Assembly (NCBI GenBank): GCA_002413745.1
Contig: DHXP01000050.1
Coordinates: 1-42,291 of the forward strand
Origin: Flavobacterium sp. UBA5153
Lineage (GTDB): Bacteria > Bacteroidota > Bacteroidia > Flavobacteriales > Flavobacteriaceae
Reading direction: 5' to 3'
Length of the DNA: 42,291 nt
The notes beneath the pieces were generated by a model. It was given only the letters and a program-made list of their open reading frames with translations, had not been told where the DNA came from and did no database searches. Below, piece after piece: positions 9,424 to 17,664 of this stretch. Within the stretch, counting starts at the first letter, position 1, and the number at the start of each line of letters is the position of its first letter. Made by a program: the position numbers and the translations under genes.

Positions 9424-9467
9424 TGTCATTGCGAGTTCCGATAGTTATTGGAACGAAGCAATCTCAT
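9424..9467. repeat. Dispersed TGTCATTGCGAG...GAACGAAGCAATCTC repeat
   Basis: TGTCATTGCGAG (9424-9435) and GAACGAAGCAATCTC surround a small hairpin (GTTCC 9435-9439, GGAAC 9450-9454). This is a well-known intergenic repeat type in Bacteroidota and some other phyla. The rest of the gap to 9574 is low-complexity TTTTTAATTT sequence with no gene. Confidence 0.65.
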
Positions 9468-9574
9468 CATTATACTGGCTCTTTTATGGAACGCAGACAA
9501 AACGGATTTGCAAAAGCAAAAACACTGATTTTGACGGATTTTTAATTTTTAATTTCTGATTTTTAATTCCTAAA

Positions 9575-10276
9575 ATGTACCTCAATAATAAAAACATAAA
9601 GCTTCCTGAAGATCCAAACACCATTGTTTGGAAATACTTGGATTTGTCCAAGTTCCTCGATTTGTTGCTGTCGCAGAAGCTTTTTATGTCTCGATCGGAC
9701 AAATTTGAAGATCAATATGAAGGCACTTTTAGCGAGCCAACTTTCGAGGAAATCAAAAGAATTTCAGAAAATAATCCTGAATTTTTGCAATATTACAAAT
9801 CACATCGCGAAAAAGTAGCCATCAGCAGTTGGCATATCAACGAATATGAATCGTTTGCCATGTGGCAAATTTTCACTCAAAACAGCGAAGGTTTGGCCAT
9901 ACAATCTACGGTAGAAAGGTTGAAAAATGCTTTGGATTCCGAAAAAAATCACGAGCAATACATTGGCGAAGTCAATTATATCGATTACAAAAAAGAATAT
10001 ATTCCGTTTGACGACATGTTTTTTCCTTTCTTGTTCAAGCGTAAAAGTTTTCAGTACGAAAGAGAAGTTCGCATCATTTCTGATGTCACCTTGAGCAATA
10101 TCAAATTGAATGATGGACTGAAAATAAATGTGAACATCAATCAATTAATTGAAAAAATATACATCCATCCCAAATCAGAAAACTGGTATAAAAATCTCGT
10201 GATTCAATTGGTAAAAGAACTCGGCTTTGATTTTACGATTGAAAAATCGGATTTAGAAAGCGATATTTTGATATAG
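9575..10276 (+). CDS. DUF2971 domain protein
   Basis: This 233-residue protein carries the DUF2971 hallmarks: KYLDLSKFLDLLLSQKLFMSR, DKFEDQYEG, AISSWHINEYESFAMWQIF, and FKRKSFQYEREVRI. The function of the family is unknown; members often occur in variable or defence-rich regions. The 3' end matters here: its last 117 nt (10160-10276, protein end GFDFTIEKSDLESDILI) recur as partial copies at 11060-11113 and 11787-11903, each lying just beyond a toxin-antitoxin pair. It probably once ran directly into the convergent receptor gene now at 13358. Confidence 0.85.
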   Translation: MYLNNKNIKLPEDPNTIVWKYLDLSKFLDLLLSQKLFMSRSDKFEDQYEGTFSEPTFEEIKRISENNPEFLQYYKSHREKVAISSWHINEYESFAMWQIFTQNSEGLAIQSTVERLKNALDSEKNHEQYIGEVNYIDYKKEYIPFDDMFFPFLFKRKSFQYEREVRIISDVTLSNIKLNDGLKINVNINQLIEKIYIHPKSENWYKNLVIQLVKELGFDFTIEKSDLESDILI

Positions 10277-10288
10277 GGGTTACGCTAT

Positions 10289-10588
10289 TTATAGTTTTAT
10301 GGCAAGTTCTAATTTTCCGCCTAATCCTAATTCCACAATCTTTTGCAAAGTAGAAAAGCGAACTTCTTTTACGTTATTTTCAATTCTTGAAATATACGAT
10401 TTTGTTGTTCCGCTTCTATTTGCAAGTTCTTCTTGAGTTAATCCTTTTTCAATTCTCGCCTGGTGAATCATTACACCAAGTTTGAATTGCTCGAAACCTT
10501 TTTCCAAATTGTCCCGTTTTTCGGTTCCTTTTTTTCCGTAAAACTCATCTTTGAATTCTGCGAGTGTTTTTAAGTTACTTGTTTTCAT
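10289..10588 (-). CDS. XRE-family antitoxin (HigA-like)
   Basis: This 99-residue protein has a helix-turn-helix at about residues 38-88 (ARIEKGLTQEELANRSGTTK, then SYISRIEN). It is the second gene of a toxin-first pair and overlaps the toxin by 14 nt. Such antitoxins bind and neutralise the toxin and repress the shared promoter. A matching palindrome at 10940-10963 lies in front of the toxin gene. Confidence 0.88.
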   Translation of the reverse strand: MKTSNLKTLAEFKDEFYGKKGTEKRDNLEKGFEQFKLGVMIHQARIEKGLTQEELANRSGTTKSYISRIENNVKEVRFSTLQKIVELGLGGKLELAIKL

Positions 10589-10925
10589 TTTCGTATTCTT
10601 CTTTAATTTTTAATGCTTTGTCTATTTCCTTTCTGGGCGTCTTTTGCGTTTTCTTTTGAAATCCATTAGCCAAAACTATTAATTTTCCTTTATCGAAAAA
10701 ACAAAATATTCTAAAAATATCACTTCCTTGTTTTACTCTTACTTCATATAAGTCTCCAGTATTTTCAATATGTTTTAAATACGTTTCGGGAACTTTTTCT
10801 AATTGTTCAATTAAATCTAAAGTCCAAGTGATTTTATCTTGAACTTTTTCTCGTTGTTTAATAAAGAATTCTGTAAAGTAATCTTTATAAAATGTTACAA
10901 CTCTTATTTTTAATTCTTTTTCCAC
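10575..10925 (-). CDS. HigB/Gp49-like RelE-superfamily toxin
   Basis: This 116-residue protein contains DLYEVRVKQGSDIFRIFCFF followed by LIVLANGFQKKTQKTPRKEI, the signature of the phage Gp49-like/HigB toxins. These are RelE-fold ribonucleases that cut mRNA on the ribosome. The start is GTG at 10925; no other in-frame start is close. The predicted promoter box ends 5 nt before it, so the transcript is likely leaderless or nearly so. The toxin-then-antitoxin order is typical of HigBA systems. Confidence 0.88.
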   Translation of the reverse strand: MEKELKIRVVTFYKDYFTEFFIKQREKVQDKITWTLDLIEQLEKVPETYLKHIENTGDLYEVRVKQGSDIFRIFCFFDKGKLIVLANGFQKKTQKTPRKEIDKALKIKEEYENENK

Positions 10926-10929
10926 AAAA

Positions 10930-10937
10930 CAAATTTA
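10930..10937 (-). promoter_or_regulatory. -7 box TAAATTTG of the HigBA-like operon
   Basis: TAAATTTG on the minus strand lies 4 nt from the GTG start of the toxin and directly downstream of the palindrome at 10940-10963. Confidence 0.55.
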
Positions 10938-10939
10938 AT

Positions 10940-10963
10940 AAAGTTGCACCAAAGTACAACTTT
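10940..10963. promoter_or_regulatory. Palindromic operator of the HigBA-like operon
   Basis: AAAGTTGCAC (10940-10949) and GTACAACTTT (10954-10963) are inverted arms with one mismatch around a 4-nt centre. The site overlaps the spacer between -33 and -7, where a bound HigA-like protein would block transcription. Confidence 0.6.
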
Positions 10964-11059
10964 AAATTTCATTTATTTCTAATAATTTTTTTGATTTTCT
11001 TTTTTACAGCCATTTTTACGGCATACTATTTCTCGTCTTGAAACGGTTGAGGAAAATTA

Positions 11060-11113
11060 GGATTCGATTTCACAATAGAAAAATCGGATTTGGAAAGTGA
11101 TATTTTGATATAA
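11060..11113 (+). pseudogene. Remnant copy A of the DUF2971 gene 3' end
   Basis: These 54 nt encode GFDFTIEKSDLESDILI and a stop, identical in protein to the end of the intact DUF2971 gene. They differ from it at eight nucleotides, none of which changes an amino acid. Weaker similarity, with a 2-nt shift, extends upstream to about 11027, and the few bases after the stop also resemble the parent. There is no start codon, so this is a fragment. Confidence 0.85.
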
Positions 11114-11138
11114 GGTTTACGATTTCACTCTCTCTTTC

Positions 11139-11160
11139 AACACATTATCGTGTTTTTTTA
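11139..11160 (+). terminator. Weak hairpin with T-run
   Basis: AACAC (11139-11143) and GTGTT (11150-11154) are followed by a T-run. It lies behind the DUF2971 fragment and may be its old terminator. Confidence 0.35.
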
Positions 11161-11433
11161 ATTATCATAATGAAATCTACACTGTATAATAATACATTTC
11201 TGATCTACACCTTTGGTGCCTGAAACTTTATAGACAATTCTATGTTCCCCAGTAATTCTTCGGGACCAATACCCTTTTAAATCATATCTTAAAGGTTCTG
11301 GTTTTCCAATTCCTTTGAAAGGATTTTGTCTAATAGATTTTATTAAATCTTTAATTCTTGCAACAATATCTAGGTCATTATCTATCCAATATTCAAATTC
11401 CTCCCAGCCGTTTGGAGTAAAACTAATTTCCAT
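11158..11433 (-). CDS. yoeB: YoeB-family mRNA interferase toxin
   Basis: This is a 91-residue RelE-superfamily toxin. Seen: [14 protein letters not shown] at the start, then [34 protein letters not shown] and the C-terminal CRFHY. These match the YoeB family, including the catalytic Glu, Arg and terminal His-Tyr region. YoeB cleaves mRNA in the ribosomal A site. I start at the ATG at 11433; a longer in-frame start exists at 11454. The start lies inside the antitoxin gene (11-nt overlap), as expected for coupled translation. Confidence 0.9.
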   Translation of the reverse strand: MEISFTPNGWEEFEYWIDNDLDIVARIKDLIKSIRQNPFKGIGKPEPLRYDLKGYWSRRITGEHRIVYKVSGTKGVDQKCIIIQCRFHYDN

Positions 11434-11701
11434 TTTTAGCTGTTTCCAATTCATCTAAATTGTAAGTCTTCAATTCGCCTTTTTCCGCTTGTTGGATTGA
11501 TTCAGCAAGCCTTATTCTGTTTGCATTCGTTGATAATAAATGCTGTGTTTCTGTCATTGAATTATATTCTTTTAAGGATATAATAACAACGGCATCTTCT
11601 TCGTCATTTCTTGAAACAATCAACATTTCTGACGATTGGGATACCTCATCAAAATAGTTTTTAATGTTTTTTCTTAAAGTTGATATTGATACTGCTTTCA
11701 T
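11423..11701 (-). CDS. YefM/Phd-family antitoxin
   Basis: This 92-residue protein begins [20 protein letters not shown] and contains [19 protein letters not shown], the Phd/YefM N-terminal DNA-binding fold, with an acidic C-terminal tail that would wrap the toxin. It precedes and overlaps yoeB. TGTACA-type sites lie upstream. Confidence 0.9.
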   Translation of the reverse strand: MKAVSISTLRKNIKNYFDEVSQSSEMLIVSRNDEEDAVVIISLKEYNSMTETQHLLSTNANRIRLAESIQQAEKGELKTYNLDELETAKNGN

Positions 11702-11717
11702 ACTAATTTATTTTATC

Positions 11718-11745
11718 TGTACTTTTAATTGTACACACAAAGGTA
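11718..11745 (-). promoter_or_regulatory. yefM-yoeB promoter with TGTACA operator half-sites
   Basis: TACCTTTG on the minus strand (11738-11745) is a -7 box. TGTAC at 11718-11722 and TGTACA at 11730-11735 lie between it and the start codon. YefM of Escherichia coli is known to bind TGTACA-core palindromes, so autorepression is likely. Confidence 0.6.
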
Positions 11746-11786
11746 CGAAAAAAAATATGCAGATAAATAAAAAATTGAAATAAATC

Positions 11787-11903
11787 TACATCCATCCCAA
11801 ATCCGAAAACTGGTATAAAAACCTCGTTATTCAATTGGTGGAACAACTTGGCTTTGATTTCACGATAGAAAAATCAGATTTAGAGAGTGATATTTTGATA
11901 TAA
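11787..11903 (+). pseudogene. Remnant copy B of the DUF2971 gene 3' end
   Basis: These 117 nt align without gaps to 10160-10276, with 13 differences. Ten are synonymous, one lies in the stop codon (TAA for TAG), and only two change residues (Lys to Glu, Glu to Gln). The reading frame is intact from YIHPKSENWY to DILI. A few more bases upstream, to about 11774, are also similar. It lacks a start and the first 195 codons, so it is a fragment of a once-functional homologue. Confidence 0.9.
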
Positions 11904-11905
11904 TT

Positions 11906-11942
11906 TTAAAAGCTCGCATTCAACTGTTACATTAAAAACCCT
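11906..11942 (-). pseudogene. Remnant of the receptor gene 3' end
   Basis: These 37 nt match 13358-13393, the last codons of the TonB-dependent receptor (RVFNVKLNARF), with four substitutions and a 1-nt insertion. They begin 2 nt after the stop of DUF2971 remnant B, so both fragments together look like a fossil of the original convergent junction. Bases 11943-11978 hold nothing recognisable. Confidence 0.7.
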
Positions 11943-11978
11943 CCTTTTCTATAAACTGTGGCTGTAGAGTGTTTTTTA

Positions 11979-12236
11979 TTATTCTGTTTCAATTTTTTCT
12001 AACCAGCCATCGTTTCTTGCTTCATCTAATAAATTTTGCATTTCAGTAAATGAAGGAATTCTTGCTTGCCCTCTTTGTGGTTTCAAATGGTTTGCCTCAT
12101 CTTTCCAAATAAATCTATATCCTAATTCACTTGTTCCGTTATCATAAATATATTGACACCATTGAAAACAAAGTTTCCAATCTGGGAAATTAATATTTTT
12201 AGGTACTTCTTTAATTACTCTTACTCTTGATTTCAT
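11979..12236 (-). CDS. Small hypothetical protein
   Basis: I do not recognise this 85-residue protein. It is soluble, aromatic-rich (PDWKLCFQWCQYIYDNGTSE, then LGYRFIWKDE) and ends with acidic helical sequence (NLLDEARNDGWLEKIETE). I start at ATG 12236; a longer form would need a TTG at 12302. It stands alone in the accessory pocket between duplicated gene ends, which suggests it arrived with that DNA. No signal peptide or membrane segment is seen. Confidence 0.6.
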   Translation of the reverse strand: MKSRVRVIKEVPKNINFPDWKLCFQWCQYIYDNGTSELGYRFIWKDEANHLKPQRGQARIPSFTEMQNLLDEARNDGWLEKIETE

Positions 12237-12418
12237 AATATTTTTTTTATCAATTGTTGTGAATTTATTATAGTTCCATTTTAAAAGGTCTTGTACTATC
12301 AACTTTATCTTCTGATTTTTTTATATAAAATAACTTTCTCCTATGTTACAAAGTATTAATTCGTTTTACATTCAGCAATATTGACCATAAATAAAACCTT
12401 TATTTTACATTTCCTTTT

Positions 12419-12889
12419 TTAATTTGGCATTACTTCAACAACTACCTCACCATTTGAGTCCGTCTTTACGTTGTATAATATTCTAGACCCGTTTCCAAGA
12501 AATTTTACTACGGTCCCAAAAGCAATTTCCGAAGATCCTTTCATTGACAAAGTTGCTTCACAGCCGCAAGATTTTAATTCTTCGTTGACTTCTGTCGTAA
12601 TTATATTTTTTAGCTCTGCTTCTTGCATTTGCAACTTTTGCTTTTGCCTATATTCATCATCCCCTTTTATCGCATCAGCTCTAGCATTTTCAAAGTTCGG
12701 ATCGTCTTTATTTACGATTCTACCGTCCATATTTGTAACTGCTGCAGCCAATTTATAATCATTCTCCTCAAGTATTGGAAAAATTAAAGATTTAACAATC
12801 TCAATAACTTTTCCATTATCACATTTTGGGGCTTTTTTTCCACATGAACTTAAAAAAACTAGAGCTGCAATCATACAAATTTTTTTCAT
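12419..12889 (-). CDS. Hypothetical lipoprotein
   Basis: This 156-residue protein has a signal peptide ending in a lipobox (MKKICMIAALVFLSSC, Cys at 16), so it should be lipid-anchored in the cell envelope. The mature part is helical to about residue 100, followed by a small region with CGCEATLSMKG and a C-terminal VKTDSNGEVVVEVMPN. No family is recognised. There is no clear promoter box, and its neighbours are unrelated accessory genes. Confidence 0.7.
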   Translation of the reverse strand: MKKICMIAALVFLSSCGKKAPKCDNGKVIEIVKSLIFPILEENDYKLAAAVTNMDGRIVNKDDPNFENARADAIKGDDEYRQKQKLQMQEAELKNIITTEVNEELKSCGCEATLSMKGSSEIAFGTVVKFLGNGSRILYNVKTDSNGEVVVEVMPN

Positions 12890-13051
12890 TTTTATATTTT
12901 AAAAATTTCTTACTTTATTTTGTGAATTATTCAACCCAGAAAAAATCACTTAAAGGCTTCAGGTTGTTCAGATGTTCCAGCCAATTACAAGTTATTAAAT
13001 CAATCCTTTAGTTGATTTATTAATTTCAAACAAACATAAACATAAATTCAG

Positions 13052-13107
13052 TTATAAACAACCGATTGTTTGCAATTACTTATAAACAATCGATTTCTTG
13101 TAATTTG
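13052..13107. repeat. Tandem 28-bp repeat, probable operator of the XRE gene
   Basis: Two directly abutting 28-bp units (13052-13079 and 13080-13107) both begin TTATAAACAA. The first holds AACAA...TTGTT and the second the palindrome AATCGATT. They end 5 nt before the ATG of the small XRE protein, over its likely promoter, so they may be autoregulatory sites. Confidence 0.65.
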
Positions 13108-13112
13108 GTTCT

Positions 13113-13361
13113 ATGAATTCTAATAGAAAAAAGGAAGTTTCTGAAATCGTTTTGCAGGTTGGCGATAGAATTAACTATATCATAAAGGAAGGAAAACTAA
13201 AACAACGAGATGTTGCTTATGACGCAGGTTTAGACGTAGAAAACCTACGTAAATACATCAAGGGAAAACAGGAAATGAAGATTAGTACAATGATTAAAAT
13301 TGTAAAAGCACTGAATATAAAAGTAGCCGATTTGTTCGAAGATGTAGATGTTAAATCCTAA
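13113..13361 (+). CDS. Small XRE-family transcriptional regulator
   Basis: This 82-residue protein is essentially one HTH_3 domain: LKQRDVAYDAGLDVENLRKY, then IKGKQEMKISTMIKIVKALN, ending with IKVADLFEDV. Such single-domain proteins regulate transcription or accompany mobile or toxin-antitoxin DNA. There is no toxin next to it. Its stop codon overlaps the stop of the convergent receptor gene by 4 nt, placing it right at the inner edge of the accessory pocket. Confidence 0.85.
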   Translation: MNSNRKKEVSEIVLQVGDRINYIIKEGKLKQRDVAYDAGLDVENLRKYIKGKQEMKISTMIKIVKALNIKVADLFEDVDVKS

Positions 13362-15823
13362 AACCTCGCATTCAACTTCACGTTAAAAACCCTTGTGGTC
13401 ATATAATTAGGAATCGCGTATTGATTTTTGGTGTAAACGTCACGAACCCAAGTATTGGTAATCGCATTTTGATTGTCGAAAAGATTGAAAATTTCCAATC
13501 CAATCGCCAATTCCTTGAAGCTTTTCAACCAATTTTTAGTAGACGGATTTTTGCTGTCGATTAAAACTTTAGAAAAACCAACATCGGCACGACGATAATC
13601 TTTCAAACGATTTTGATACAAATAAGGATCAGCATACGAAGGCGAACCACCGGGTAATCCAGTATTGTAAACCAAATTCAAGTACAGTTTTACGCTCGGA
13701 ATATTGGGCATATAATCTTGGAACAACAATCCAAATTTCAATAATTGGTCGGTCGGTCTGGCAATATATCCTTTGTTATTGCTATTTTCTTCGGTTTTCA
13801 GGTAGCCAAAACTGAACCACGATTCGGTTCCCGGAACAAATTCTCCATTCAACCGAAAATCAAATCCTTGTGCATACGCTTTGGCATTATTGACTGCAGC
13901 ATAACGAATTCGAACATTGTCCAAAGTATATGGATTGACGTCCGTCAGTGATTTATAATACAATTCCGAAACCATTTTGAAAGGACGATTCCACATCTTG
14001 AAACTATAATCATTGCTCAAAACAATATGGATGGATTGTTGCGCTTTGACATCGGGCTGCACGACTCCTTCAAAATCCCTCAATTCACGATAAGATGGCG
14101 GCTGATGATACAACCCTCCCGAAAGTCGAAAAAACATATCCTTGTTCCAATTGGGCTTCACGCTAATTTGTGCTCTGGGACTGAAAGTAAATTGCGTTTT
14201 GCTAACTATATTGTCGCCGGCAACTTCCCAATTTTGGGATCTTACGCCTACATTCAACCAAATTTCGTTGTTACCAATATTTCCTTTTCGGCTCCATTGT
14301 GCATAACCCGAGAATCTGTTAATGGTGACAAAATTAGTAGCTCTCACATTTTGGTAAGGGACTAAAGGCCCCGTATAAGACGAATAGGGCTGGTCGTTTT
14401 TAGGCAAAATAACAATGGGTGGATTTATCGAAAAACCGGCAGAATCAATCACTTCCCATTCTATAACCCTATCACGAATAGATTCCCGCGTGTATTTAAT
14501 TCCCCACTCGAATTGATTTTTTTTCCAGTCATGAAAACCTTTTATCTCGGCGTTTGCAATTAGCGCGTCCAAATCATTTCTAGCATGATTGAGCTGCGAA
14601 CCAATTCCTCTTGAAAATGCCACATTGCCGAAGGTTTCAGAACCAATATTGGCGTCAACTTCGCCTAATCGATATTGTGCAAAAATATCAAAATGCTCTT
14701 GTTCTTGTGTGTGATAAACGGATGCGATAAACTTATAAGTTGTGTTTTTGGATGCAATATAGGTGGATTTAATCGCTCCAAAATAAGTATCATATTTATC
14801 TTTTTCCTGACCTTCGTAAAAAACCAATAACGCCATTGGGTTATCGATGGTTCCAAAATTAGTTTGGCGCGTCAAGGGTTGATATTGGTATTTATTTTGG
14901 GAAATATTCCCCAGAAAACTCCATTGCCATTTGGTTGAGGCGTCGAAATTTATATTGGTTTGGATATCGGCAAATGCAGGCCTAAAGTTAGTTTGCGTTT
15001 CCTGACTATTTACCAGAAGACTATTGTTGCGATACCTAACTCCAGTAATTGCCGACCATTTTTTGTTTTTGGAAACAGCATCAACGGCAAGGCTTCCGCC
15101 AAGGAAACTCGCTTCTGCAACCGCTCCAAATTTTGTGGGCTTTCTATAAGTAATATCCAGAACAGAGGATAATTTATCGCCAAATTTTGCCTGAAAACCT
15201 CCCGCCGAAAAATCAACATTTTGAACCAAATCCGTATTGGTGAAACTCAGTCCTTCTTGCTGACCCGAATGAACAAGAAAGGGACGATACACTTCGATTT
15301 CATTTACATAAACCAGATTTTCATCATAATTCCCACCACGAACAGCATATTGCGTGCTCAATTCATTATTGGAATTTACACCCGGCAAAGATTTCAAAAT
15401 ATTTTCGACACCGGCATTGGCACCGGGAATTTTTCGAATCAATTCGGGTTCAATAATTGCAATTCCCTGTACCCTTTTTTTGTTGTTTGCCATAATAACA
15501 ACTTCCCCCATTTGCTCCTCTTGGTCATTCATAACCAAGTTAAATTCATATTCCTCGTTTGATTTTAGGGTAACTGTTACAGTAACTTTTTTCAAGGAAA
15601 CATGGGAAAAAACAACGACCACTTTTTGATTTTCGGGAACAATTATGCTGTAGAAACCATTTTCGTTTGATCGGGTTCCAATACCACCGCAAGACACGTT
15701 TACGTTATCAACAGCTTGATTGTTTTTATCAAGAATAATTCCTTTTACTTTGGCAGATTGAGCAAAAGCAATAGCACCGAAACAGAAAAAAAAGAAAACA
15801 AATATTGCTTTATTTATACTCAA
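13358..15823 (-). CDS. TonB-dependent receptor with N-terminal regulatory-like domain
   Basis: This 821-residue outer-membrane protein has a signal peptide ending AIAFAQ near residue 22 and a CarboxypepD_reg-like beta-sandwich at about 25-105 (KVKGIILDKNNQAVDNVNVS). A plug follows at about 120-230 (NILKSLPGVNSNNELSTQYA, then VRGGNYDENLVYVNE), and the rest is a beta-barrel that ends with Phe. The substrate cannot be told from sequence. It starts 5 nt after the M23 peptidase stop on the same strand, so the two form an operon. Its last codons are duplicated at 11906-11942. Confidence 0.9.
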   Translation of the reverse strand: MSINKAIFVFFFFCFGAIAFAQSAKVKGIILDKNNQAVDNVNVSCGGIGTRSNENGFYSIIVPENQKVVVVFSHVSLKKVTVTVTLKSNEEYEFNLVMNDQEEQMGEVVIMANNKKRVQGIAIIEPELIRKIPGANAGVENILKSLPGVNSNNELSTQYAVRGGNYDENLVYVNEIEVYRPFLVHSGQQEGLSFTNTDLVQNVDFSAGGFQAKFGDKLSSVLDITYRKPTKFGAVAEASFLGGSLAVDAVSKNKKWSAITGVRYRNNSLLVNSQETQTNFRPAFADIQTNINFDASTKWQWSFLGNISQNKYQYQPLTRQTNFGTIDNPMALLVFYEGQEKDKYDTYFGAIKSTYIASKNTTYKFIASVYHTQEQEHFDIFAQYRLGEVDANIGSETFGNVAFSRGIGSQLNHARNDLDALIANAEIKGFHDWKKNQFEWGIKYTRESIRDRVIEWEVIDSAGFSINPPIVILPKNDQPYSSYTGPLVPYQNVRATNFVTINRFSGYAQWSRKGNIGNNEIWLNVGVRSQNWEVAGDNIVSKTQFTFSPRAQISVKPNWNKDMFFRLSGGLYHQPPSYRELRDFEGVVQPDVKAQQSIHIVLSNDYSFKMWNRPFKMVSELYYKSLTDVNPYTLDNVRIRYAAVNNAKAYAQGFDFRLNGEFVPGTESWFSFGYLKTEENSNNKGYIARPTDQLLKFGLLFQDYMPNIPSVKLYLNLVYNTGLPGGSPSYADPYLYQNRLKDYRRADVGFSKVLIDSKNPSTKNWLKSFKELAIGLEIFNLFDNQNAITNTWVRDVYTKNQYAIPNYMTTRVFNVKLNARF

Positions 15824-15828
15824 GAAAT

Positions 15829-17532
15829 TTAATTTTTATTATTTTGACTTCTAAAAAACCGTGTTTCAAAGATAGCAGAATTTCCTACGTTATCAATCAC
15901 AACTATTTTTAATTCATTTGCGCCTTCCTCGACAATACCGTCACTAAAATTGTGGGTAATTCTTTTTGTTTTATTATCATATTCAAACAATATCCATTTT
16001 CCGTTCAAATAACCATTGTAAGATTTAATACCGGACAATCCGTCACTTATGGTCAATTGAATAAACTTTTTGTCGCTTATCCATTTTCCTTCAATAGATT
16101 TTGCTATCGTGATTTTTGGTGCAACCGTATCTAAAACTAAGGCAAACTGTCCCAAGGTTTTTGCCTTGGTGGTAAAAACACTATCCTTTCGATAGGTAAC
16201 ATTATGGCTTATTTTTTTGCCATCAATCGATGCGATGAACAATTTTTCCCTTTGGGCTTCGGTATATTTATTGTCTTCTATCGAAATGGTGAAATTAGCA
16301 TGGGCAGGAACAGTATCCTCATGAAGAAACAAAGTGTCGTTTTTTACATCGAAATTTAAATAAAAATCATCATAAAAAGTTCCGGCCGGAAAGAAAACCG
16401 ACATGTTTTCTTTGGCAAAATTGCTGTCTTTATTTGCCTTTACGAAATATTTTGAAAGGATTGGCTCTTGTTCAATAATTGTGGGTAATATATCATATTT
16501 CACAGGAATGGAAACCACACTTTTATTGCCATAAAAATCGGAAACTTCAATGCGATAAACCGAAGCCAAATTAGGAACCATGGTAAGAACACCTCCGGTT
16601 TCATCCGTTTTAATTATGCTCAGATTATAAGGGTTTCGCATAAATAATTTTTGGATTCTTTGTTGCGTTTTCTTGTACTTTGAATAATCAATTAATGCAT
16701 TTACATAACGCATTTCATCAAAAGAATAAGTGTCAAATTGATACCCAAAATTAGGTGTTCCGTTATAAAAGGACTGCACTTTATACACTCCATTTTTGTT
16801 AAATGAAACATCATCATAATCGAAAGTGGTAATACCAAAACCAATTTTACCATTAGCCACTACTTTATCCGACAGATAAGTTCCATCTTTTTGTAATGAC
16901 AAGTTGAGCAATAAAGGACGTTTCGATTGATTAACGTTAGTTTCATTATCCAACGGGTAAACATAAACACTGGAAATGATGGGTTTTTTTGTGTCCTTCA
17001 TCATTTTATCAAACCCAAAAAACATTGGGTTTATGATGTTCTCTGTTCTGTTATCCCGAAATTCAAAATGCAAATGAGGTCCTTCGGAAGCCCCAGTATT
17101 TCCAGAAAGCGCAATAACCTGCCCTTTCTTGACCACCATTTCCCCAGGTTTAAAAAACATTTCTATTTCAAAAGACTGTTCTTTATAATGCGTTTTTTTT
17201 ATGAAATCCTCAATGGCATCAGTAGCCCTTTGTAAATGTCCGTATACTGAAGTAAACCCGTTAGAATGCGTAATGTAAATAGTTTTTCCGTTACCAAAAG
17301 TAGAGATTTTGATTCGTGACACGTAACCATCAGCCACGGCATGCACCTCTAGCCCTTCTTTTTGCTGAGTTTTTAAATCAAACCCGGCATGGAAATGATT
17401 GGGTCTCAGCTCCCCAAAATTGCCTGACAACTGCATTGGAATAGCAAGCGGAGGGCTAAAATAATCTTTTGGATAATTAGTTTGTGCAGATAGTGAACCG
17501 CATAATAACATTAAAAATAAGTAAAATCTCAT
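15829..17532 (-). CDS. M23 family metallopeptidase (secreted)
   Basis: This protein of about 567 residues has signal peptide MRFYLFLMLLCGSLSAQ and then the M23 (LytM-like) domain at about residues 30-170. Zinc-ligand motifs are seen: NHFHAGFDLK and GPHLHFEFRD. The long C-terminal part is beta-rich and has no recognised catalytic motif. M23 enzymes cut peptidoglycan cross-bridges or act as regulators of such enzymes. I start at ATG 17532; ATG 17541 is equally open, and a TTG at 17604 is unlikely because the signal peptide would then be displaced. It leads an operon with the receptor. Confidence 0.85.
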   Translation of the reverse strand: MRFYLFLMLLCGSLSAQTNYPKDYFSPPLAIPMQLSGNFGELRPNHFHAGFDLKTQQKEGLEVHAVADGYVSRIKISTFGNGKTIYITHSNGFTSVYGHLQRATDAIEDFIKKTHYKEQSFEIEMFFKPGEMVVKKGQVIALSGNTGASEGPHLHFEFRDNRTENIINPMFFGFDKMMKDTKKPIISSVYVYPLDNETNVNQSKRPLLLNLSLQKDGTYLSDKVVANGKIGFGITTFDYDDVSFNKNGVYKVQSFYNGTPNFGYQFDTYSFDEMRYVNALIDYSKYKKTQQRIQKLFMRNPYNLSIIKTDETGGVLTMVPNLASVYRIEVSDFYGNKSVVSIPVKYDILPTIIEQEPILSKYFVKANKDSNFAKENMSVFFPAGTFYDDFYLNFDVKNDTLFLHEDTVPAHANFTISIEDNKYTEAQREKLFIASIDGKKISHNVTYRKDSVFTTKAKTLGQFALVLDTVAPKITIAKSIEGKWISDKKFIQLTISDGLSGIKSYNGYLNGKWILFEYDNKTKRITHNFSDGIVEEGANELKIVVIDNVGNSAIFETRFFRSQNNKN

Positions 17533-17664
17533 TGAATACATTTTTGCTAAGATAAAAAAAAAGAAGTTATTAAAAAACTTAAAACACAATCTACTGTACA
17601 ACAATTAATTATGCATTTTAATGTAAAAAAACAGATAAAATATTGTAATAATAAAAAGGAATAC

